Of a stretch of 64,000 nucleotides of DNA, positions 54,820 through 64,000 are shown in pieces (position 1 is the first letter of the stretch; the number at the start of each line of letters is the position of its first letter). The position numbers and the translations under genes were made by a program. The notes under the pieces are model-generated. The model ran no database searches, was not told where the DNA came from, and saw only the letters and a list, made by a program, of their open reading frames with translations. Source of the DNA: Capitulum mitella (lineage: Eukaryota > Arthropoda > Thecostraca > Pollicipedomorpha > Pollicipedidae); NCBI GenBank assembly GCA_030062745.1, contig CP099840.1, positions 806,001 to 870,000 on the forward strand. The letters run 5' to 3'.

Positions 54820-56480
54820 TCAGAGGCGGTACGGCGCCAAGGCGAGCCGCCCGGACGCGCCGGTCGGCCGTGTCGTAATGAGAGACGGCCGGGACGCGTA
54901 GCGATTCACCGAAGGCCGACTCTCCCGGCCGCCGCAGCACCGGCCGCCGGACTCTCGCTCGGGGACAAAGGTGGCGCGTGTTTCATGGGTGTCAGCGCGC
55001 CCATTAGTGCGACGGCAGGGGGCAGAGCCGAGCAGCGCCGGCTGAAATCCCACAGACCAAGCGGGCCGTGCAATCCCGGCTCGGTTCCCGCCTTTCACAA
55101 TGGAAAGGGCCAAACCGCCGGGAGGACGGTTTCCTTTTTTGACGCTGATACACACGGTTCTGCCACACAAGCATCGATATTCAGCATTAAAATACGGAAC
55201 GCAGGCCCTAGTTCTAAAACAACGGTCGTCTCGGGAGGTCATGACATTTTCAGCCGGATAGCAGGATCGGTTTAGCATTACTCCGGTGACGACGACTGAA
55301 ATCACGCCGTCACGCCGTGCCAGGCCGGCAGGGACCCCGGAGCCCGCGCAGAGCCCCGTCACCGGCGGGCCGGATGACGTTAACTGCGTGACAAAGGACG
55401 AGCGGCGGCTGCCTCGGCGCGTGGACTGTACCCGGCCGATCCAGGACGGCGTGGTCACGGCCGACCGGTGGTAGGCGACGGGCCGGGACGGGCCGGTCCC
55501 CCCCACCCCCCAACAACGGCTCTCAATAATGAGGCGAAAGGATGGTGGTACGGTGGATAACTGTCTGTAGAAGGTCAGTTGAACTCGGATGTCCAATGGT
55601 AAGGGGATTAAGGTCGAGCGTCCACGTGAATCTGCCGCGGATCGTGCATTCCCAGTCACGACATCTGAGCCAGCCCAACTCCTTCTACCCTGCATCGTAA
55701 TATGGGACGCCGTAACAAGGAATGACACGCGCATTGGTTGACGTAAATGCACATGTTTTACTCGCAAAATGCAATGCTCGTCCGACCACAAACACATCGA
55801 CGGGGTGGGGTCAAAAGCGCCATGCTCCGAGATGGGAGGAACATTCCAATTTTTACTTGCCAAGGATAAACAGCATTTTGTATAAAAAGCATACAACAAT
55901 ATCTCAGAAGAGGACACATGACATTCCGCACATCAAACACTACTATTCAAAAGCTCATTACACCCGTCCCGCTATCTGCTCCTCTCCCGCCACCACCAAA
56001 GACGTTTGTTCCCCAGACCTCCAGCCCAACCCGGCCCTGACACGCACAACGGCATCACTTGAGCAAGCAGGGCCACCTTCTGAATGAATGCTGCAGAATA
56101 AACACTTGACGCAAGTCCCGTCAAAACAACACAGACGTACAAAAGCCGATTCCGTACAAGCATCTTCCAAAACCAAATCTACTTTTCGTCCTTCGCGCTC
56201 TCTTTATGGTAATAACTCGGATCTAAATACTGTTTTCGCACTTCAGCGAGCTAAAAACACCTTCATCAACTACGGCACATCGATGCTTCAACTACCGTTA
56301 TCCTCGAGAACAGGTGAACACCTTACGCCATTTTCCGCATCTCAAGGCGCTTTGACCCTCACGAGTCTCCATCCACTGCGACCAGAACCCGCTCCGACAG
56401 ACTCCGCACGTCCACTGGCGGACGGTCGTCCTTCGATGCCCCGCAAAACAATCCCGGCATCCGAACGGCGCTGACCGTCC
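54820..56480. other. Region upstream of the first visible FEM1 exon, no supported gene
   Basis: It should be FEM1 intron if the N-terminal exon lies farther upstream. A 365-codon open frame on the minus strand (55,917-54,820) has no motifs and Ser/Arg/Gly-rich composition; I treat it as chance. Confidence 0.4.
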
Positions 56481-58980
56481 GCCGGACCCGTCCACGGCCG
56501 GCTCGGCGGCGGCGGCGGCGTGCCAGGCCGATCGAGTGGCGTCGGAGCCTCCGCCGACGGCCCGCGCCCGGCGGCGGAGGCCCTCCGGCCCTCCGCAGTG
56601 CAGATGGGCGCCTAAAGGTCAGGGAGCAGTGAGCGGGGGGGGGGGGGGGGGGGGGTCGCGGCGTCGACAGGGCGCCGCTCCGGGCCGGGCCGGCCCGCCG
56701 CCGGCAATTCCCGCTCGTGCGTCACAGAGCCGCGCTCTGTTTAGCCCGCGACCCGCCACGGCCGCCGCCGCCGCCGCAGCCGCCGCCATCACGCTGTCTC
56801 ACCAACGGGCGCCGCGGCGCCGCCGGCCGAAAACCGACGGCGAGAAACAGCGCAAGCAAGGCCGGTGAGAGCGTGCCGTTAGCGCCGGGCCAGCACGGTC
56901 CGTCAGTGGCACTGCGCGACACTGGCCGGTGGCGAGCCGGCCGCAGACCGGGGGCTCAGGCAGCTGCCGGCGGCCCCAAGCACCGGCGGTCACCCGGCGA
57001 CGTCGCCGCCGGGCAGGCTGCCTGCTGACCTCCCGCGGCCGGCGACGGTGACGCGCGCGACGCGGCCGAGGAATCTCCAGCGCTGGCGGCCGGGGCTGTT
57101 GGCAGCGCGGCCGGGCCGGCTGGCAGAGGCTGTACTGGCCGCCGCCACGGCGCGGAAGGTCACGGCCGCAGCCGGCCCAACTGGGGCGTAAAAACACGCG
57201 CCGACCGGCCCCGGGTAAAAACGCCACGGCGCGGCGTCGGGGGCCGGCCACCCGAGTCGCGCCGCAGACCCGGGACAGCGCGCCCGGGGTCGGGGCAGGT
57301 GCGCAGCCGGCTCCCCGCTGGCGGAATGCTGCGTCACAGCTTCCAGTCCGCGGCGAGGGGCACCCGCGTCAGCCTGAATCCCGCCAGCGAAACCCAGGCC
57401 CGCAGTCGATACGCAAACAAAAGCCAGCTGCTGGCTGTGCGCGAATAACGCCCATCAAGATAGGCAGCATCCGATCGGCCTTGCAGGAGCTGCAGCGTCA
57501 AACGAGACGGGCCTGCAGCCTACTGCGACGCGTCCGCGCCTGGGGCCGGGCGCAGCCGTTCCGCCGCCGGTCCTGGTCCGCCCGGCCAGCCGGCGCCTGA
57601 CGCCGCGTCAGCTCCGCCACAGCTCTCACGCCCGGGCGGCGAGTCACGCGGCGTCCAGCACTCGCGGCGGCCGAAAACGCCAGCCTTGGCCGCCGCGCCG
57701 CCGACTGGCCACTGTTTGCGGCCGCGCGCCGGCACGGTTTCCACGGCGATCCAAGGTTCCGGCGCTTTGTCGGTGAGTTATGACTTCCTTCGGTTCGGCG
57801 GACCCGCCAGGGTCGTCGGGTAAGAACGCCGCGCCGCTCTATCGCCGCCGCCGCAATCGCGGATCGCGTCTGCGCGTTTTGCTGCAGTGGCGCAACGGTC
57901 CACGTAATCTCAATCAGTGCGGGTACCGCAACGGCGAAAAACGTTGTTTGCGCGCTGAAAACACGGCGCAAACAGCTTCAGCCACAAACGGAGTGCGGCG
58001 TGGTGGTCTCAGTTTCAAAACTGCCCGATTACGGTGGCTTGCACGATTTGGTGCAAATGGTGCCACGCCAAAAAATTGCCACGAAAAATCGTTTGCAGCC
58101 TGAATGAACGCGGAGTCACATCCTGTCACGGCGGCGGACAGCAGCCCGCTGAGAGCGCGCGGTCGTCAGCAGGGGCACCGCTACCCCTCCCACGTACACA
58201 ACCGTGAAGCCGAGGCGCCGACAGCACGCGTCTAAACAGACGTCCAGGAGCGAGTCGCCGCCCACCGGCCGGCGAGCGGGCCCCAGCCGGGGCCGTGACG
58301 CGGCAGCAGGCCAGCGCGGCCGGCCCCGGCCGTGGGAGCGTCCCTCCTCCCCCTGGCGGCCATGACCCGGCGGTCACCGGCCGGCGGCGGTGCGCGGCCG
58401 TCGCACGCGCCGCCGCCAAGGCCGCGCGGAAGCGGCGCCGACAAAAACGCGATCGGCCGGCGCGCGCGCTCGCGGCGGCCGCGCCGGAAGACGAGGACCG
58501 CGCGGCGCGAGGTCGGCCGGCGGCCCGCATACAGAGCGGTGGCGGCCGCGCCGCGCCGGAGCCGGAGCCGGAGCCGGCCGGACCGGCCACCGGACAAAGG
58601 CGGGCGGCGCGGCGGCTCCCAGGCCCGACCGGCGGCGGCCGGACGGCCGAGCTGCGGCCTTCCTCGGCGGCCGCGCCGCGCCGTCAGCCGAGGCCGTGCA
58701 ACTGTCGGCCCCAGTCGGCGCCGGCCGGCCAGAGGCCTTGTGGACGGGGACGCGGCGGCCCGGCGCCGGCCGGCCGAGAAGAGGGAAGCGGGAGGAGGGA
58801 AGGAGGGGCCGGGAAGACGGAAGCGCGCCGCGAACGGCCGCCGTCGCGCTTTGTTCGGCCGGCGGCGGTCCCTCTGGAGGCCTTCGGACAATGCGCCAGT
58901 CGCCGGACAATACGCGGTACCAGCGCTGTGACGCAACACGGACCTCCGCCGAAAGAACGGGACGTGGGATCAACAGCTAA
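56480..58980. promoter_or_regulatory. 2.5-kb CpG-rich island
   Basis: This is the most CpG-dense stretch of the window, with GCCGCC, GGCCGG and GGAGCC runs, CCGCCGCCGCC at ~56,765 and a 21-G run at 56,635-56,655. Open frames on both strands are compositional. It may be the promoter region of FEM1 (minus strand) or of a gene on the + strand. I could not find the missing FEM1 N-terminal exon in it. Confidence 0.4.
56635..56655 (+). repeat. Homopolymer of 21 G
   Basis: An uninterrupted G-run inside the CpG island. It is likely quadruplex-forming and prone to assembly or length error. Confidence 0.97.
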
Positions 58981-61935
58981 CATCTGCATGGCCGAACTTT
59001 CCCCTTCATGTTGTTTCACACGTTATTGCGATAAATGATCCCAAACCGCCTTTAAGACACGTTGACAAAATCTCTGGTCACGGCCGATTGTTGAACCACA
59101 GTCAAGCGACGAACCGTTACTCGAGTATTCCCCTATTCGGCAAATCTCAATAATCCATCCGTGACCAGGAACTGCGACGTGTCCGGGACGTCCTCTCGGA
59201 CGTCGGCTGCCTCGTAACGCGGTTTTCGGCCGTCAGCCAGAGCTGGCTGGCTCGTATCAGGTCAGGGGGCGGAAAAATACCGCACCGTTTGTTTATCTGG
59301 CCGTCCGGTGGGGGCGGGGTTCGGCTTCATGGCACGCAGACGCGGTTTTCACATCCGCTAAAAACTGGTGCCGCCGACCTTGGTGAGGGCAGGACGACCT
59401 GCCCGCGGCGGGGCACGCTCTGGGAGCAGAGCCGCCCATGGAGCTGCCGCAGCACACGGCTCGGCAGCGGCGCAAGAGGCCCGCTGTCGACACGCGCGGC
59501 AGGTCCCGGGTGAAAACTACGCCAGGTGCTCTCCACCAAGGACGCACCGAGTCATGCGAGCTCACCCTGACCATGTGCCCACAGGCGGGCGCAAACGACC
59601 CTTCAATAACACGAACCTCGCAAACGTTCTCATGAACCACGTGGCCCAGACCCCTGCCTAGCTTCGTTCTCAGTTTTGACTAAATGACAATGAACAGTCG
59701 AATTACAACCCAAGATGGGCACACCACTGCTTCCAAATAGGAGTGCCCTGAATAAATTAGCACTGCCGCCAGCTCAGACAAAAAACGCGTCATGTTTTGA
59801 TGCATGTTAGCCGATGATTCACACAAATATCCGAGCGGAGGGTCCAACGAGCAATACACGGTGATCGAGGTCCTCCTACCCACGTGCACCAATGTTCGCT
59901 GAAGACGTCAAAGCTGTCGACGTGCGACATGCGACGTCATAATTTTTTCTTCGTCCGTCACGGACAGCGCAGCCGTCTGACGTAACGTTTTACGCAGTTT
60001 GACCACCTCTCAGCTGCAGGCCAACGCGTCAGCTGACTTCCCCGGCCGGGCGGACAAACATTCGACCGGTCTGCCAAACAGAAACTAGCCGCCTGACTGA
60101 ACGCTGCTTGTACACGTCACGCGGCTGATGCCCGGTTTGGAACAATGACCATCTGGTCTTCAGAGCGCTGGTCGAGCATTCGCAACAATTAAGACGGCTC
60201 ACAACCAAACAACGTTTAGACCGCAAACAGGTCTTGAAAAGCTCCGCTTCGCAACCTATCTCAATCCCGCGCAACATCTCAGAAAAACCCGTAATTAGAA
60301 TGCAATCATCCTCATGTAAAAACAAACCATATATGCTCTCAAACGTTAGTGCCATTATGGAAAAACAAACCACATGTTCTCTCAAACGACAGTGTCAATA
60401 TCAAATGTCGCTTCCACAATACCTTTACGTTGTTCCTCGCTTCCACAATACCTTTACGTCGTTCCCAGTTTTTCACCGAATCGATAAATTACCTCGGTTG
60501 GGAAACACACTAAATACTTCCAATGACAGGCAAAACTAAGCGGCATCGATACGTCCTCTTCCGCTCGTAACAGTGCGGCAAGTGAAAGGATGCTTTCTCC
60601 GCTTATATCTATCACTTGACTTAAGACCTGGATTTCCCAAAGGCCTCCAAAACAACTCGATGTAAAATGCAAATTGTTCCGATAAAAAGCAGTTCAACCT
60701 TGGACAATTTTACGCATATTCATCCGAATCAGGTCAGATTCCGGAGATCGCATACAATGGACCAACGACAATCAATATCATGTGTGTTATCGCTGTACTC
60801 GATCAAGCAGGACAACAAGTTCCACCGCAGACCTTGCTCTCGGTTCAAAGTCGCGCGACTGTGACAGTGTTTCAGCAGGTGCGGCGCCAATCTGGTACAC
60901 GGGAGGTCAATACGTGTTCTTCAGCTGACTAGAGTCTCCTTGCACCACAAAACACGCGACGACTGACATCTTTTTGCAAATCTCGCGTTTCGGTTCCCGT
61001 TTCCCCAACACATCTGAACAGGGCTAAACATGCGCTACTTTCGCAAAAATCCCTTTTCACAGACACTGCCTGAAGAGACGGGCTACGCCACACAGGACCA
61101 CGGACTTTTCACCGAGGACGAGCAGACACTCACCCATTAACTGTTCGTGATGATAAAATATGATCGTAAACCATAAATGTGTAACTAGGAAGGCTATCTG
61201 AAGAGCTGTCGGCCGCCATCATCCTCCGGTGGCGGAGGCACGGTGACCTGCCACCTCTGACCGTGACGTCACTGCTGCGGCCATAGTGTGGCACTGAGTG
61301 GTGATCAAGCTGATGTAACGTGGTCATTAATGTATTATATCCAGGATATAAACAGCGTCGAAAAAAGATGAATAAAGAACGCGATCGACGACAGTCAACA
61401 GCAAAAAAAGAGCTTCAATCAAACTTTTCATTTTCGGTACCCTGCAAATCGCATTAACGAGAAAATGCCGCAACTAATGCACATGCAATAGGCATGCGAC
61501 ATCGTGCCAAGGTACCTGACCGACGTTAGATGCTCTTCAGCAAAGAACCGCTGTGGAATGATTACGGAATCGATCAAACACCAAACCTGTCAACCATCGA
61601 TCAAATTAATCCATATCAGGTGACCCAGCGTCAAAATAATTAAAATCACCAGCCGGCCAAATAAATTGGCCGGGGAGGCGCCAGTATGCTGCCGCAAAAA
61701 CATTAGACGAATTGAAAAAGCTGTGCAGGAATGCGCAGGGCTCAGGGACGCCTCTCCAATGAACTACCTGTAATCCGGACCCTCATCTGGATACTTCAAG
61801 ACGTCGCAAGTGACGACGCTCGAAGTGCGCGCGCAAAATCCCACTGGCCGACCGCTGGGGTTTACCAGCCCGCACTGATCGGTACGAGGAATCCCGACCC
61901 TCTCCTCGTCGGCGAAAACTGACATTATCTACACG
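58981..61935. other. Intergenic or upstream intron, nothing recognised
   Basis: No gene is supported. It contains a perfect-looking ~27-bp tandem duplication around CTTCCACAATACCTTTACG (60,409-60,465) and a segment near 60,730 repeated at 62,013. Confidence 0.4.
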
Positions 61936-61939
61936 TCCC

Positions 61940-62106
61940 ACGCTCCGAGGGAGGTGCCCTCCGAGGTCTGCCGCTCCGAGGGAGGTACGTGCCCTCCGAG
62001 GTCTGCCTCTCAATCAGGTCAGATTCCGGAGATCGCATACATCGGTCTGCCGCTCCGAGGGAGGTACGTGCCCTCCGAGGTCTGCGAGGCCCAAGTTCGG
62101 CCCGAC
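61940..62106 (+). repeat. Repeated block CGCTCCGAGGGAGGT / GCCCTCCGAGGTCTGC
   Basis: Three copies lie at ~61,940, ~61,970 and ~62,049. The last two share the full block (CCGCTCCGAGGGAGGTACG then TGCCCTCCGAGGTCTGC), separated by an insert that contains AATCAGGTCAGATTCCGG. Confidence 0.85.
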
Positions 62107-63745
62107 CGGCACCAGGCCCGGCCAAATTCGCGGAAGTTCGCGCAGAATTGACCGGCGAGCCGCGGGCGGCGGCGGCGGCGACTGGCACGCACCGTCGAGC
62201 GGGACCTTGGCGGGCGGGGCTCCGCGTGCCGACGCGCCGGCCGCGCCGCCCGCCTTGGCTCCGACCGGCGCCGACCGAAGAGGCACGACAGAGCGCCGGC
62301 CCGCCGTCAGCGGAACAATTCCTGAGAGCAGAGCTGCAGCGCGGCCAATTCGGCGCGCGCCGCGGCCGTGCCAGCACAGCCCGCCTGCCGCCGCCCAGCA
62401 GGCCGGCTTCAGGTGCCGACGACCGGTTTACGGTCCCATTTTGGATGTCGTCGGCGACTGCATTCCAGATCTGGGGCGACCCACTTGGCAGGCAACGAGG
62501 CCGTGAGTGACGGGTACCGGCAGTTTCTACGTCAGAACCAAAAGCGACATGCCGTGGTTCTCGTCACACTAAACAAACAAAGATAATGGACAGTAATCAT
62601 CGGGTCACCGAATCTCACCATGCCTTACCGTTTTTACTAATCGCCTCACCGTTCTACATAAGCCTCACTGCTTTTCTCGTCAGCTCACCCGAAATACTAA
62701 TTTGTCACATTTTGGTTTCACTGGCCTTGTTGAAACTTACTCCAATTCCACCGAATTTACAGTATGCTTTAATGACGTAAAAGGCTAATATCGCAACGGT
62801 GTCTCTCGTGTACTGAGATGGCAACATCAGTGGATGGGGAGGGGGCAGAAAGAGAAAGCTCTCTGCTATCTCCGTAAAAAAATTGGTATTCACCATCGGC
62901 CGCTCGATATCATTTGGACTTCTCTATTTTCATACAACATTTAAACTACAGGTTCCAATGACTTCCAGCAGAGGCGGGTCGTCATGTATTCAAGCCTACG
63001 AACGAGAACGTTTACGAGACCTTTTTTTCCCTGCAATGCCACTGGGATAATGGTAGTTTCCAAAGCTAGGAGACATTATCCCACCCATAATCCATCCAAA
63101 GCTTGCTCCTGCTCTCTCTCCTCCTTCCCTGATGGTGCTGCCACTGCCAGCAAGGCCGACAATATGCTGAAAACAATTTGTGGCAGTTTATGTTTCGTGG
63201 CAAGCTTGAAGTCCACCAAATAACATTGCATATAATGTATCAGGAAAATCACTATTCATCAATGTACCTCCACGTCCCTTTACGGAACTCGATGCGAGAC
63301 ATCGCCCAAGCGGTGTTCGCCATGATGCGATCGCGCGACGCGAAGCTAGTGATTACATCCGGCGACCAGATGAGTAATTCCGGTGAAGGAAAGAGGAGAA
63401 CCGACCCGCACCTGGCAACAAACCAGATCCGGAAGAGGTACGAGGAGAATCAAAGAAGTGAGGAGAAGCGATGAGGTGACGCGCAAAAGCGGCGATCGAC
63501 GACTGTTGAGTCCAAAAGTGAACTGTGAGGTTTAGTTAATTCCAGCGAGATGACGAATTACTCCCCAAACATAATTCCGTGCGGCAGATACCCGTTTTCC
63601 AAACGCATCACCGACTGGAAACAGTAGACCGAGCAGGCCACGCACATTCAATGAACAGGCTTTGAGACACGCAAGACCTGCACTGGCTGTGCCAGAGATA
63701 AAGGAACTGAAAGTGTCAGTTAGCTGATGGCAAATTCAGACATCT
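62107..63745. other. Intergenic, GC-rich then AT-rich, no supported gene
   Basis: A second GC-rich patch lies at 62,100-62,410. No FEM1 N-terminal exon or other gene was recognised. Confidence 0.4.
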
Positions 63746-63826
63746 CGGACACAAGCACGCACGCTCACACGCGCGTCCGCACGCACGCACCCACGCGCGC
63801 GCACACACAAATGCACACCCACATGC
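63746..63826. repeat. Degenerate (CA/CG)n tract
   Basis: Alternating purine-pyrimidine sequence (CACGCACGC, CGCGCGCACACACA), potentially Z-DNA forming. Confidence 0.85.
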
Positions 63827-64000
63827 GGCAGCGACATGGGGCACGACGCGGCATCTCGCGCCAGAAACCGAGTGAGGCAGACAGTCGAAGACCATCCAAA
63901 TGATAACAAGGGTATTAGCAAAAAGGTTTTTATTTCGGGCTCTGGATTGGGAAGGTCATTGATGTAAGATGTACGTGCTCCCCTCTGTTACACAGGGTCA

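Noticed and set aside
54820..55917. 365-codon minus-strand open frame, the longest in the window
   Set aside because: No motif, domain or membrane pattern; Ser/Arg/Gly-rich composition typical of chance frames in GC-rich DNA; no splice link to FEM1 that keeps the frame. A transcript or conserved homologue would change this.
56500..59040. Many long frames on both strands, including 247, 235 and 199 codons
   Set aside because: Very high GC removes stop codons; Arg/Ala/Pro/Gly-rich translations in overlapping frames are compositional.

Overview
This is animal nuclear DNA, almost certainly arthropod. Coding exons are short, GC-rich at third codon positions and split by GT-AG introns; intergenic DNA is AT-richer and full of repeats. 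A crustacean, possibly a barnacle, is my guess from base composition and gene style; that guess is weak. There are no bacterial, phage or CRISPR features.

Layout. (1) 1-5,540, + strand: the last six coding exons of an FKBP8-like gene (degenerate FKBP domain, TPRs, C-terminal membrane anchor). (2) 5,541-25,600: about 20 kb with no recognisable gene, built from repeats. It holds a large inverted pair of ~2.6-2.7 kb copies (9.7-12.3 kb and 15.7-18.5 kb) made of a degenerate ~21-bp iterated motif, further partial copies, a short MITE with 16-bp inverted ends and a 7-bp target duplication, and several quasi-periodic repeats. (3) 25,652-32,353, + strand: a complete ten-exon SLC17/sialin-like transporter of 512 residues, with every splice phase closing. 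(4) 37,007-37,567, - strand: a possible single-exon, single-pass membrane protein I do not recognise. (5) 37.8-42.2 kb: a mobile-element cluster with a CCGGATATCCGG-type repeat, a broken Tc1/mariner-type transposase and two ~1.2 kb TTAA-flanked piggyBac-like non-autonomous elements in opposite orientation. A third copy lies at 46.8-48.0 kb inside a FEM1 intron. (6) 43,804-54,799, - strand: a FEM1 (A/C type) gene, seven exons and 606 residues, lacking only the short N-terminal exon. (7) 54.8-64 kb: GC-rich, CpG-dense DNA with simple repeats and no gene I can support.

The three recognised genes belong to unrelated processes: a membrane-anchored co-chaperone, an organic-anion/phosphate-type transporter, and a substrate receptor of a CUL2 ubiquitin ligase. 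No operon-like logic links them. The most unusual recurring feature is that minisatellites lie across exon-intron borders and copy splice sites: the 5' splice site of an FKBP8 exon, the 3' splice site of a FEM1 exon, and probably the 3' splice site of a transporter exon. A second theme is non-coding DNA built from degenerate short-period repeats (9, 14, 16-17, ~20-21 bp).
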